From positions 19,667-63,879 of the forward strand of contig PAZY01000013.1 of the NCBI GenBank assembly GCA_002715765.1: 44,213 bases of DNA, in the 5' to 3' direction. The translations under genes and the position numbers were made by a program. The notes under the pieces were generated by a model. That model ran no database searches, was not told where the DNA came from, and saw only the letters and a list, made by a program, of their open reading frames with translations. Origin of the DNA: Rhodobiaceae bacterium. GTDB lineage: Bacteria > Pseudomonadota > Alphaproteobacteria > Parvibaculales > Parvibaculaceae. Shown piece after piece: positions 34,602 through 42,892 of the stretch; position 1 is the first letter of the stretch; each line of letters starts with the position of its first letter.

Positions 34602-36449
34602 ATGGACATGCCAGCCTTCCGACACGTGAACTATGTCGAGCGCCGCGTGGATATTGATCGTCGGGCAGACGGCAGCATGGTGCTGCGGAACCCACACCCG
34701 ATCGGTGATCCAGCTTCCAACATGATTGAGCCTTTGCGCAAATGGGCCGGCGAGCGGCCGGACCGTATCTGGCTAGGCAAGCGTAAACCCCCGCAGCAGG
34801 GCCAGGCATTTGGTGATTGGGAAACTGTGACTTATGCGCAGGCCAATGCCCGCGTCAATGCACTGGCGGAAGCTATGCTGCAAAAAGGGATGGATCAGCA
34901 AAATCCGCTCGTCATTCTTTCGGGCAACTCGATCGAACACGCCCTCATGACGTATGGTGCAATTCTGGCAGGTGCACCCGCGGTGCCGGTGTCCCCCAGC
35001 TACTCGCTGATGAGCAGTGACCACGAAAAACTCAAATATGTTTTTGATCTCATTCAACCCAGAATGGTTTTTGTGCAGGACACCCGTCCGTTTGAAAAAG
35101 CACTGGCCGCTCTCGACCTGACGGGGATCACGGTGGTTGCCTGCGAGGGGCCGTGTGATGTCACCTATACAGATCTGCTTGAAACGGTCCCCACCCATGC
35201 GGTCGAGGAGAGTTACAAGAACCTCAATTGGGATATGGTCTCAAAATACCTTTTCACATCCGGCTCAACCGGCATGCCGAAAGCTGTCATTACCACACAC
35301 CGTATGCAGTGTGTGAACTCGGTCATGGGCGAAAATCTCATCATCAAAGATGAAAATGAAGAACCACCGGTTTTGTTGAACTGGCTGCCGTGGAACCATT
35401 GTTTTGGGGGCAACGCCGTTCTGAACAATCTCCTCACATCCGGTGGAACACTTTATATCGATGGGGGGCGTCCGGTGCCGGGCGGCTTTGAAGAAACACT
35501 TCAGAACCTCCGCGAAATTGCGCCCACAACCTATTCAAATGTTCCTGCAGCGTACGGCATGCTTGTTCCAGCTTTGGAGCAGGATGAAGTGCTGGCCAGG
35601 AATTTCTTCTCGAGAGTGAAGTTTCTTGCTTACGGTGGGGCAGCGCTCGCTCAGGACCTCTATGATCGGTTGCAGACTGTGGCGGTGCAGACAGTTGGTG
35701 AACGGTTTATCTTCTCCTCCGGCTATGGCGCGACAGAAACAGCACCAACCATCATGAATGTGCATTGGGCGACAGAGCGGATGGGGCTGCTGGGCCTGCC
35801 GCTTCCGGGGATTGAGATCAAGCTGGTCCCGACCGGTGACAAGCTCGAAGTCCGGGTGAAGGGCGATTGCATTACACCGGGTTACTACAAAAACGAAGCC
35901 AAGACGTTGGAAGCGTTTGACGAAGAAGGATTTTACAAGCTGGGCGATGCCGCCAAATTTGTAAATCCGGACGATCCGTCGGAAGGGCTCGTTTTTGACG
36001 GCCGTGTTGTGGAAGATTTCAAACTCTCAACAGGAACCTGGGTAAGCGCCGGTCGTTTGCGGGTGCAGGCGGTTGAGAGCGGGAAGGGGCTTTTGCAAGA
36101 TGTTCTCGTTGCAGGGCTCGACCGGGAATATATTGGCATCCTCGGTTTTCCGACCGTACCGGCCTGTCGCAAATGTGCAGGTGAGGCGGAACTGCCGGTT
36201 GAAGAGCTGGTCCGCCACCCGAAGGTTCTGGAAACCCTGGCTGAAGGGTTACGTGCTCATAACCAGAAAAACCCGGCGTCCAGCACACGGCTGAAACGCG
36301 CTCTGTTGATGGTGGAGCCACCAAGTGTGGACAAGGGCGAACTGACAGATAAAGGTTACATCAATCAGTCGACAGCCTTGTCACGGCGCGCTGATCTGGT
36401 GGAAAAGCTCTACGCAGAGCCCGCAGGAAACGATGTCGTTGTCCTTTAG
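34602..36449 (+). CDS. Feruloyl-CoA synthase-like acyl-CoA ligase
   Basis: ANL-superfamily AMP-binding enzyme, 615 residues, of the feruloyl-CoA synthase type (PRK08180-like), which activates ferulic, coumaric or related aromatic acids with ATP and CoA. ATP-binding P-loop LFTSGSTGMPKAV, the PWNHCFGGN region, SSGYGATETAP and the LxxGRxxDxxK-like region replaced by FDGRVVEDFKLSTGTWVSA are visible. AAGGAG lies 8 bases before ATG 34602. True substrate is unknown: no feruloyl-CoA hydratase or vanillin genes lie nearby. It may form a unit with the AcuI-like gene, which starts 22 bases before its ATG at the end of that frame. Confidence 0.82.
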   Translation: MDMPAFRHVNYVERRVDIDRRADGSMVLRNPHPIGDPASNMIEPLRKWAGERPDRIWLGKRKPPQQGQAFGDWETVTYAQANARVNALAEAMLQKGMDQQNPLVILSGNSIEHALMTYGAILAGAPAVPVSPSYSLMSSDHEKLKYVFDLIQPRMVFVQDTRPFEKALAALDLTGITVVACEGPCDVTYTDLLETVPTHAVEESYKNLNWDMVSKYLFTSGSTGMPKAVITTHRMQCVNSVMGENLIIKDENEEPPVLLNWLPWNHCFGGNAVLNNLLTSGGTLYIDGGRPVPGGFEETLQNLREIAPTTYSNVPAAYGMLVPALEQDEVLARNFFSRVKFLAYGGAALAQDLYDRLQTVAVQTVGERFIFSSGYGATETAPTIMNVHWATERMGLLGLPLPGIEIKLVPTGDKLEVRVKGDCITPGYYKNEAKTLEAFDEEGFYKLGDAAKFVNPDDPSEGLVFDGRVVEDFKLSTGTWVSAGRLRVQAVESGKGLLQDVLVAGLDREYIGILGFPTVPACRKCAGEAELPVEELVRHPKVLETLAEGLRAHNQKNPASSTRLKRALLMVEPPSVDKGELTDKGYINQSTALSRRADLVEKLYAEPAGNDVVVL

Positions 36450-36459
36450 GGCAACGACA
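36434..36459 (+). terminator. Hairpin at end of the acyl-CoA ligase gene
   Basis: Arms TGTCGTTGTCC / GGCAACGACA (one bulged T) fold around the TAG stop codon in the loop. No T-tract, so a 3'-end stabiliser or weak terminator. It separates the ligase from the LysE gene. Confidence 0.4.
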
Positions 36460-36513
36460 CATCAATGACACGAACAGTCGTTGAAATGATAAGAGGATGA
36501 AGCCGGAGCGTTG

Positions 36514-37158
36514 ATGGATTTTCTTTCTCTTGTCGCAAGTGGTCTGGTCGTGGGGATTGTTGTTGCGGCCCCCATTGGCCCGGTCAACCTCATTTGTATT
36601 CGGCGGGCTTTACGCTTTGGGATGGCAAACGGTATTGCCTCCGGCACCGGTGCGGCGATCGGTGATGGCGTATTTGCCATTATGGCTGCCTTTGGGGTCA
36701 CGGCAGCAATCGCTTTCGTGCAAACCTATGCGCTATGGCTGCAATTGGTTGGCGGATTTTTTCTGATCGGGCTTGCCGTGCGAACCTGGTTTGACCACCC
36801 AAGCCTTGATGCCAAACTGCCGGAAGGCTCTCTCGGTGCACTGATGCCGGTCGTGGTATCAACATTTGTCCTGACCATCACCAACCCGGCAACCATGCTG
36901 GGATTTCTTGCGATTTTCGGCGGTATTGCAGATTTTGCGATCGGTGATGAGGATTACGTGCGCGCCAGCATCCTGGTGGCGTCCGTGATCGGCGGTTCGG
37001 CCCTATGGTGGGTGATCATCTGTTCAATTGCCTCACGTTTCCGGGAGCGAATGACAGATAACGCACTCGTCATCTTGAATCAGGTTTCTGCTGGTATCAT
37101 CTTCCTGTTTGGATTGGCCGTGCTCGTGCGCCTTGTGGTGGAACGTCTTGCGGTCTGA
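36514..37158 (+). CDS. LysE/RhtB family transporter
   Basis: Predicted inner-membrane exporter of amino acids or small metabolites. 214 residues with six hydrophobic segments spread along its length, beginning with FLSLVASGLVVGIVVAAPIGPVNLICIRRAL, whose APIGPVN(L) motif is the LysE-family signature. FVLTITNPATMLGFLAIFGG is the second conserved region. Start ATG 36514 has GGAG 5 bases upstream. Substrate cannot be told. It follows the ligase by 64 bases on the same strand, and precedes the ABM gene by 27 bases. Confidence 0.9.
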   Translation: MDFLSLVASGLVVGIVVAAPIGPVNLICIRRALRFGMANGIASGTGAAIGDGVFAIMAAFGVTAAIAFVQTYALWLQLVGGFFLIGLAVRTWFDHPSLDAKLPEGSLGALMPVVVSTFVLTITNPATMLGFLAIFGGIADFAIGDEDYVRASILVASVIGGSALWWVIICSIASRFRERMTDNALVILNQVSAGIIFLFGLAVLVRLVVERLAV

Positions 37159-37185
37159 ACTCAGACAGAGGTAGGGGGCGTTCAC

Positions 37186-37488
37186 ATGATTATCGTCAAT
37201 GGAAAGATCGAAACAGGTACAGCCGAAGATATCGAACGGGTATCGGCAGCATTGAGAGCCCGCATGGAGCGGACCCGACAAGAGCCGGGTTGCATCGATT
37301 ACAGCTTTGCCATCGAGGTCGGGGCACCAAACGTGATGCACGTTCTGGAGAAATGGGAAAGTGAGGACGCACTCAATACCCATTTACAGGTACCCGACGA
37401 AGCCTTCTCACAAGCCATCGCGACTGCCAACGTGAAATCTGCATCAATCATTGCCTACACGGCAACCGGTGAGCGTGTTCTGCGATAA
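37186..37488 (+). CDS. Antibiotic biosynthesis monooxygenase (ABM) domain protein
   Basis: 100-residue single ABM domain of the ferredoxin-like fold. MIIVNGKIETGTAEDIERV, then RQEPGCIDYSFAIEVGAPNVMHVLEKWESEDALNTHLQVP matches the family (EPGCxxYxF and WxSxxAxxxHxxxP). Members include cofactor-free quinone oxidases and heme-degrading enzymes, and many are uncharacterised. It may act on a product of the neighbouring aromatic pathway. It ends at base 37488, directly next to the end of the convergent tetR gene, with no gap for a terminator. Confidence 0.85.
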   Translation: MIIVNGKIETGTAEDIERVSAALRARMERTRQEPGCIDYSFAIEVGAPNVMHVLEKWESEDALNTHLQVPDEAFSQAIATANVKSASIIAYTATGERVLR

Positions 37489-38130
37489 CTACCTGTCTGA
37501 AGGCTGCGATGACGGGGCGATGAGAAGTGGTCCCGTCAACAACGCAAAATCTGCTGCCGCCTGGTCTGGGTCTGGCAGCGTCGACGCTGTCAACAGCCGG
37601 AACATGGTGCGCATGGCAATCCCGGCCAGTGCCTCAACCAGAAGATCGGCCGCCATGTCACCGCGAATTGTTCCATCCTTCTGTCCTTCGACCACAAGCT
37701 TCTTCATTACAGCCAGCTGATCGCTTTGAATGAAGTCCGGTTGCGAGACAAAGTAGGCGGAAGGGATGTTGAGGAAGACAATACGCGCAATGGGCACATG
37801 TGAAAAATAGAAGCGGAAGAAGGCTCGTCCAACCGCGCTAAACCGCTGAGCCACACCTCCGCCGGTGAGGGAAGCAGCCTCCATACTGGCCGTTAAACGG
37901 TGCATGTCCGGTTCAATCGCGCAGATCAGCAGAGCATCCTTGTTGCCAAAATGCTTGTAGAGGGTTTTGGGGGTCACGCCCGCACGCTCGCAAATGTCAC
38001 GCATGCCCACATCGTGAAAAAGTGCGCCCGCAAACAGGTCCACAATCACACGCCGAATGGCTTCCCTTTTGGCAGAGGAGAGCTGGCGCTTGTCGTCTGG
38101 CATGTGCGTCTTTTTACTTGCTGTTTGCAT
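37489..38130 (-). CDS. TetR family transcriptional regulator
   Basis: 213-residue repressor with a TetR helix-turn-helix at about residues 24-64 (LFAGALFHDVGMRDICERAGVTPKTLYKHFGNKDALL) and a divergent ligand-binding C-terminal half. The target is probably the divergent TauD-like gene and itself, because a 17-bp palindrome lies in the 68-bp gap between them. The effector is unknown. Start ATG 38130 gives MQTASKKTHMPDDKRQ; a second in-frame Met is 9 residues downstream. It converges on the ABM gene without overlap. Confidence 0.92.
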   Translation of the reverse strand: MQTASKKTHMPDDKRQLSSAKREAIRRVIVDLFAGALFHDVGMRDICERAGVTPKTLYKHFGNKDALLICAIEPDMHRLTASMEAASLTGGGVAQRFSAVGRAFFRFYFSHVPIARIVFLNIPSAYFVSQPDFIQSDQLAVMKKLVVEGQKDGTIRGDMAADLLVEALAGIAMRTMFRLLTASTLPDPDQAAADFALLTGPLLIAPSSQPSDR

Positions 38131-38156
38131 GGGCAGAGTTTAGCTTTCTAAAAAAA

Positions 38157-38173
38157 GGAAAACAATGTTTTCC
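38157..38173. promoter_or_regulatory. TetR operator candidate
   Basis: GGAAAACAATGTTTTCC is a perfect inverted repeat (8-bp arms, 1-base centre) in the 68-bp gap between the divergent tetR and dioxygenase genes, 26 bases from each start codon. Both spacing and length suit a TetR dimer, which would repress both promoters. Strong by position; binding not tested. Confidence 0.7.
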
Positions 38174-38198
38174 AAATAAGTTGAACGGGGAAAATGAC

Positions 38199-39191
38199 AT
38201 GACTCAGGGCTTTAGGTCGTTTCTGGAACAGACGCTGCATTATTTTGATCGCCCGCATGAAGCGGCGCTGACCCGGCCTCTGGACGTGCCGGCAGCCTGG
38301 GTCGGCAAAGACATGCCGCGGTTAGCCGACATGGCTTATTCGCTTTCCGCCGACGAAGTGGCTGAGCTTGATGCCGCGTTGGCATTTGCGCAAGAAACAG
38401 GCAAGGCGCAGAAAGACATGGTTGCCGCTGACTTCCCGCTACCGCGCCTGGAGCCCATGATTGCCCGGTGGCGGACTGAACTGAAAGAGGGCCTCGGGCT
38501 GCAGGTCGTCTGCGGTGTGCCGGTGGATCGGTGGAGTGAGGAAGAAGCAGCATTGTTCTTCTGGTGTCTCGGTCTCCACCTTGGCCGACCTGGCGGGCAG
38601 AACCCGAATGAAGACCTGCTCGGTCATGTTCGTGATACCCACGCAAGCAAGGCAGACCCGATGGTCCGTCTCTATCAGACATCAGCCAACATTGATTATC
38701 ATTGTGATGCGGCCGATGTCGTCGGACTCCTTTGCTTGAAAAAGGCAAAAACCGGCGGGAAAAGCCGCATTGTGTCATCGGTGTCCGTTTTCAATCGATT
38801 GGTTGCAGAGCAGCCGGCGCTTGCCGCGCGCCTGTTCGAACCGTTCTATCTCGACTCGCGCAACGAGACGAGGGAAGGGGCGTCGGGGGCTGTGCCTATC
38901 CCGCCTTGTCGATATGCGGACGGTAAACTGCGTACTTTTTATCATGCCGATTATTTCCGCTCTGCCGTTCGCCACGCGGACGTGCCGGCTTTTTCGCAAC
39001 AGGAACAGGCGTGTCTGGATCGATATGAGGAAATTGCGAGTGATCCGGATCTATATCTGGATATGGAGCTTGAGCCCGGCACCATACAGCTTCTGTCCAA
39101 TCACACGAACCTGCACGCAAGGACGGAATATGAAGACCATGATGAGCCTGCCGAACGCCGCCATCTTTTGCGGCTTTGGCTGTCACTCTGA
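38199..39191 (+). CDS. TauD/TfdA-like Fe(II)/2-oxoglutarate dioxygenase
   Basis: 330-residue non-heme iron dioxygenase of the TauD/TfdA family. The iron ligands fit: H168-x-D170 in YHCDAADVVGLL and the distal His306 in LHARTEYED, followed by an Arg (about 321) in RRHLLRLWLSL that would bind 2-oxoglutarate. The N-terminal part contains LQVVCGVPVDRWSEEEAALFFWCLGLHLGRPGGQN, typical of the family. Substrate unknown. ATG 38199 has GGGGA 8 bases upstream. It is divergent from tetR and followed, after 155 bases, by the ThDP enzyme, so a TetR-controlled catabolic unit is plausible. Confidence 0.83.
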   Translation: MTQGFRSFLEQTLHYFDRPHEAALTRPLDVPAAWVGKDMPRLADMAYSLSADEVAELDAALAFAQETGKAQKDMVAADFPLPRLEPMIARWRTELKEGLGLQVVCGVPVDRWSEEEAALFFWCLGLHLGRPGGQNPNEDLLGHVRDTHASKADPMVRLYQTSANIDYHCDAADVVGLLCLKKAKTGGKSRIVSSVSVFNRLVAEQPALAARLFEPFYLDSRNETREGASGAVPIPPCRYADGKLRTFYHADYFRSAVRHADVPAFSQQEQACLDRYEEIASDPDLYLDMELEPGTIQLLSNHTNLHARTEYEDHDEPAERRHLLRLWLSL

Positions 39192-39346
39192 CCTGCTCAA
39201 GGTTCGTATTTAAGTTGGCCTGATCCCATAGGACCGAGAGGCTGATCTTGGTAAGATCGTGGCTATAGAATATCATTATTGCAAAAAGCGAATAAACAAG
39301 TCGGGCGTAGCGTCAGACGCCGACAATTGATGATAGGAGGATGCGC

Positions 39347-40891
39347 ATGAACGGCGCTGAAAGTCTGGTTCGCACGCTTGTTGATTCAGGTGTTGAAGTT
39401 TGTTTCACCAATCCCGGCACATCCGAAATGCATTTCGTTGCAGCTCTCGACAAGGTGGATGGCATGCGCGCCATTCTCGCCTTGTTTGAAGGGGTCGTAA
39501 CCGGTGCTGCGGACGGTTATGGCCGCATGGCCGAAAAGCCTGCCGCGACCCTCCTGCATTTGGGGCCGGGCCTCGCTAACGGACTGGCAAATTTGCACAA
39601 TGCGCGCCGTGCTGAAACGCCGCTGGTCAACATTGTCGGCGATCACGCAACCTATCATGCGCAATATGATGCACCACTCGCCTCTGACCTGAAAGGTTTC
39701 GCCTCGCCAGTGTCGGGCTGGTATCACTCATCTGCCTCTCCCAAAACGGTGGCAGCAGACGGTGCACGCGCTGTACAGGCGGCGATGTCAGCCCCGGGCC
39801 AGATCGCTACGCTTGTTCTGCCCGCAGACACAGCCTGGCTTGATGCGGATGGGCCAGCCCCCGCATTGCCAAATGCGGGCCCCGCTGCCGTGTCCGGCGA
39901 TACGGTTGATCGCATTGCCAGACTGCTAAAGAGCGGAAAAAAATCGGTGCTGCTTATTAGAGGGGCTGCGCTCAAGGAACGCGGCCTTAAGGCAGCAGGG
40001 CGCATAGCGGCTGCAACGGGTGTTCGGTTGATGTGCGACACGTTCACTGCCCGCCTCCAGCGGGGTGCAGGACGGGTGATGCTGGATCGTCTGCCCTATT
40101 TTGCGGAGCAGATAGAAGAAACCATGGCGGGAACAGAACAGCTCATTCTCGCTGGCGGAAAGCCCCCTGTGTCATTCTTTGCTTATCCGGGCAAGGCAAG
40201 CTGGTTGACGCCGGATGGTTGCGACATCGCTTATCTGGCACATGCACATGAAGATGCGACGGCGGCGCTGGAAGCACTGGCGGATGCGCTCGGCGCACCG
40301 AAGGAACCCATCAATGTCGCCAGCCTGGAACTGCCGGATCTGCCAAATGGCAAACTGGACAGTTTCACAGCAGGACAAGTGATCGCCCGGCTGTTACCGG
40401 AAGGGGCCATCATCTCGGACGAAGCGGCCACCAGTGGCATCGGGCCAGCGATCTACACCACGACAGCTGCGCCGCACGACCATCTGTCTCTGACGGGGGG
40501 CGCAATCGGGCAGGGTCTTCCTCTCGCAACCGGTGCGGCTGTTGCCTGCCCGGACCGGAAAGTGGTCTGCCTCCACGGCGATGGGGGCGCGATGTATACG
40601 CTTCAGGCACTCTGGACGCAGGCTCGCGAAAAGCTGGATGTGACGACCGTCATTTTTGCCAACCGGTCTTACGCGATTTTGAATGTGGAACTGATGCGGG
40701 TCGGGGCAGAAAATCCGGGCCCGAAAGCGCTATCAATGCTTGATCTCCATAACCCGGAACTGAATTGGGTTGAACTTGGTCGCGGTATGGGCGTGAACTC
40801 AATGCGGGCGGAAACAGCAGAAGAGTTTGCGGAACAGTTCGCAGCCTGCATGAAGGAAAAGGGGCCTCACCTCATTGAGGCGGTGATCTGA
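39347..40891 (+). CDS. ThDP-dependent acetolactate synthase-like enzyme
   Basis: Thiamine diphosphate enzyme of the acetolactate synthase large-subunit/benzoylformate decarboxylase superfamily, 514 residues. It begins MNGAESLVRTLVDSGVEVCF and TNPGTSEMHFV, typical of a catabolic subgroup (PRK07586-like). The ThDP activator Glu48 (ALFEGVVTGAADGYGRM) is present, and the metal-binding GDG at 411-413 leads to the later FANRSYA. It lacks a regulatory subunit gene nearby and is not in an ilv operon, so acetolactate synthesis is doubtful; substrate unknown. The AGGAGG fits ATG 39347 better than ATG 39341. Confidence 0.8.
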   Translation: MNGAESLVRTLVDSGVEVCFTNPGTSEMHFVAALDKVDGMRAILALFEGVVTGAADGYGRMAEKPAATLLHLGPGLANGLANLHNARRAETPLVNIVGDHATYHAQYDAPLASDLKGFASPVSGWYHSSASPKTVAADGARAVQAAMSAPGQIATLVLPADTAWLDADGPAPALPNAGPAAVSGDTVDRIARLLKSGKKSVLLIRGAALKERGLKAAGRIAAATGVRLMCDTFTARLQRGAGRVMLDRLPYFAEQIEETMAGTEQLILAGGKPPVSFFAYPGKASWLTPDGCDIAYLAHAHEDATAALEALADALGAPKEPINVASLELPDLPNGKLDSFTAGQVIARLLPEGAIISDEAATSGIGPAIYTTTAAPHDHLSLTGGAIGQGLPLATGAAVACPDRKVVCLHGDGGAMYTLQALWTQAREKLDVTTVIFANRSYAILNVELMRVGAENPGPKALSMLDLHNPELNWVELGRGMGVNSMRAETAEEFAEQFAACMKEKGPHLIEAVI

Positions 40892-40924
40892 GCCTCTTGA
40901 TCCGAGCTTATTGAATAACGCAGC

Positions 40925-40968
40925 AAAAAAGGCGGCTCTCGCTGATCACACAGGATCGAAGAGCCGCC
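40925..40968 (-). terminator. Intrinsic terminator for the minus-strand gene
   Basis: GGCGGCTCT / AGAGCCGCC (40931-40939 / 40960-40968) forms a perfect 9-bp GC-rich stem; on the minus strand it is followed by TTTTTT (the A-run before it on plus). It ends the 97-residue gene transcript and, more weakly, the convergent ThDP enzyme. Confidence 0.8.
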
Positions 40969-40991
40969 CTTGTTGTGGAATTGAAGGCCTA

Positions 40992-41285
40992 TTAGTGGCG
41001 CGTCTGATTGAGCGTAAACTCGCCCTGGCGCACACGATCACGCAGACCATCCGCCAACTCCGCGACTGATTCTTCCCCATACGTCTCCACCATGTCGGAG
41101 AATGCGGCAAAGATCGCCGTGTTGGCGAGGACGTCAGGATCTACGCCCTCGGCGAGCGCATCATCCCAGGCATCAAGGAAAATTTGTAGCGCAATCCGGC
41201 GCTGCTCATCATCATTTGGCAGCGGGAAGTCAAATTCCTCATCATCAGAGAGAGCATCCAGAGGCGTGTCGCGGGTGTCGGCCAT
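40992..41285 (-). CDS. Small acidic conserved protein of unknown function
   Basis: 97-residue, strongly acidic protein starting MADTRDTPLDALSDDEEFDFPLPNDDEQRRIALQIFLDAWDDALAEGVD. The rest is a helical region with ADLxxGLRDRVRQGEFTL. No transmembrane segment or signal, and no family recognised. The ATG at 41285 is chosen over a longer in-frame stretch with no resemblance. It is followed by a strong terminator on its own strand. Function unknown. Confidence 0.65.
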   Translation of the reverse strand: MADTRDTPLDALSDDEEFDFPLPNDDEQRRIALQIFLDAWDDALAEGVDPDVLANTAIFAAFSDMVETYGEESVAELADGLRDRVRQGEFTLNQTRH

Positions 41286-41470
41286 GAAGGCTAAGGCCTT
41301 TCTTGAACTGGTGGTCCGTCCCGACCACACATAGGAACCAAGCGCGCGTCTCAATTTGAGACAGGCGATAGACCCCCCTTTTAACACATGCAGGCGCTTT
41401 GTCCTCCCAGAACTTCAGGCAAAGGTTAACGTATCATGCTCAAAATCGGATTTTTTCTGAAAAACAGCTC

Positions 41471-41923
41471 TTATCCGCGGATCCGGGCGGCAAGGCGCTC
41501 CGTCAGTGCAGCCCCTTCGTCAAGTAAACGGGTGGCATCTGTTCGCGCCTGGCCGGTGCAACGGGTGTAGGCGAGCCGATATTGGTGGTAAGCGCGGTTA
41601 AAGCGGGCAATCAGCAATTCTTTAAGCGCAGCATCCGGGGCTTCGAGTTTGAGAAGTTCCTGCATTTTTCCGCGCCACAATTGACCTTCATTCGCATTGC
41701 AGACCTCGCGAATGTGATGGACCGCCCCCAGAATCTCCGACAGGCGAACCAGATCAGCCTCGCTTGCTGTGCTGCGGGTTGCTCCCATAGCCGCAGGCAT
41801 GAGAACCAGAAGGGTCAGCAGCACCGCCGCCCCCGCCAATATGGCACGACCCAGCTCGATTGTTCCAATAGAGGACAGGTTGATGAGCTTTTGCTGCCGA
41901 TTTCGCACATAATCTATAATCAT
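41471..41923 (-). CDS. TIGR02301 family conserved protein
   Basis: About 150-residue exported protein. An N-terminal hydrophobic stretch (RAILAGAAVLLTLLVLMPAAMGA) is a probable signal peptide. The mature part has the TIGR02301 pattern: LSEILGAVHHIREVCNANEGQLWRGKMQELLKLEAPDAA, then ARFNRAYHQYRLAYTRCTGQA with two conserved Cys that may form a disulfide. Function unknown, restricted to alphaproteobacteria. The start is uncertain. A minus-strand terminator (T-tract reaching 41955) argues for ATG 41923 over an in-frame start at 41956. Confidence 0.8.
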   Translation of the reverse strand: MIIDYVRNRQQKLINLSSIGTIELGRAILAGAAVLLTLLVLMPAAMGATRSTASEADLVRLSEILGAVHHIREVCNANEGQLWRGKMQELLKLEAPDAALKELLIARFNRAYHQYRLAYTRCTGQARTDATRLLDEGAALTERLAARIRG

Positions 41924-41954
41924 GCCCGAAGAGCTGCATAAAACGGGCCGAAAC

Positions 41955-41981
41955 AAAAAAAGCCGCCCGTGGGGGAGCGGC
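41955..41981 (-). terminator. Intrinsic terminator after the SDR gene
   Basis: On the minus strand GCCGCTC pairs with GGGCGGC (7 bp, one G-U) around a 6-base loop, followed by TTTTTTT. It ends the SDR gene (stop at 42007) and separates it from the TIGR02301 gene. Confidence 0.75.
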
Positions 41982-42006
41982 GTTTCTCTGGTGCGTTACT
42001 GGCAGA

Positions 42007-42789
42007 TCAGAAAATGGAATAACCACCATCGATGATCATCGTTGTGCCGGTCGTGTAGGATGAAGCGTCACTTGCAAGGAAGACCGACATGCCGCCAAAG
42101 TCAGCGGGCTCGCCCCAGCGGCGGATAGGCACACGCGGGATGACTTTTTCAGCAAAGGCAGGGGCCGCCTGCGCGTTGGCTGTCATGTCGGTCGCAATCC
42201 AGCCTGGCAGAATGGCATTCGCACGAATGTTGTAACGGCCATACTCACTGGCGCAAGCACGGATCATGGAGATGACGGCCCCCTTGGTCGCGGCATACGC
42301 CTGGTTGCGTGCGGCCCCTTCAATGGCTGCGAGACTAGCAATGCCGACGAGTGAACCACCCTTGTCTCCATCCTTCGCACGCTCCACCATATGGCGCGCA
42401 CTTTCGCGCAGTGTCCAGAATACACCGTCGAGATTGACAGCGAGCGTTTTGCGATAAATGTCAGTGCTCATATCAACGAAGGATGGCGACCCGAAGCCAA
42501 TGCCGGCATTGGCGACGACATTGTCGATACGGCCCAGCTCTTTCACCGTGGCGAGGACGCCGTCCACAACTTCCTGCTCGTTCGATACGTCTACCCGCCG
42601 TGTGATGATTTTCGTGCCATGTGCCTTTAGGGCCTCGGCGGCCTTCGCATTTTTTTCTTCATTCGTGCCCCAGATCGCAACATCAGCCCCCGATGCCGCA
42701 AGTGCGTCTGCCATACCAAGGCCAATGCCGCCATTGCCGCCCGTCACGAGCGCCACTTTGCCTGTAAGATCAAAAGGTTTGTAAGTCAT
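42007..42789 (-). CDS. Short-chain dehydrogenase/reductase
   Basis: Classical SDR, 260 residues, resembling 3-oxoacyl-ACP reductase or 2-dehydro-3-deoxy-gluconate dehydrogenase types. TGGNGGIG is the cofactor loop, VANAGIG the NNAG-like motif, Ser in VGIASLAAIEG and catalytic YAATK; the C-terminal SSYTTGTTMIIDGGYSIF matches the family. Substrate unknown. ATG 42789 has GGGGAGA 4 bases upstream. It stands alone, not related closely to the tandem SDR pair at 15-17 kb. Confidence 0.88.
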   Translation of the reverse strand: MTYKPFDLTGKVALVTGGNGGIGLGMADALAASGADVAIWGTNEEKNAKAAEALKAHGTKIITRRVDVSNEQEVVDGVLATVKELGRIDNVVANAGIGFGSPSFVDMSTDIYRKTLAVNLDGVFWTLRESARHMVERAKDGDKGGSLVGIASLAAIEGAARNQAYAATKGAVISMIRACASEYGRYNIRANAILPGWIATDMTANAQAAPAFAEKVIPRVPIRRWGEPADFGGMSVFLASDASSYTTGTTMIIDGGYSIF

Positions 42790-42892
42790 GTGTCTCCCCA
42801 TTATTGGAATGTTGATGGGCACACTATAGCACTGCCGTACATCTGCACGAGCTCTCTCTTCGTTGTTGCGAACGCGTCAAGGCAAGGATGCC

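Noticed and set aside
39347-40891. ilvB-type acetolactate synthase for branched-chain amino acids
   Set aside because: No ilvH-like small subunit or ilvC nearby, and its N-terminal motifs fit the catabolic subgroup better than biosynthetic IlvB.
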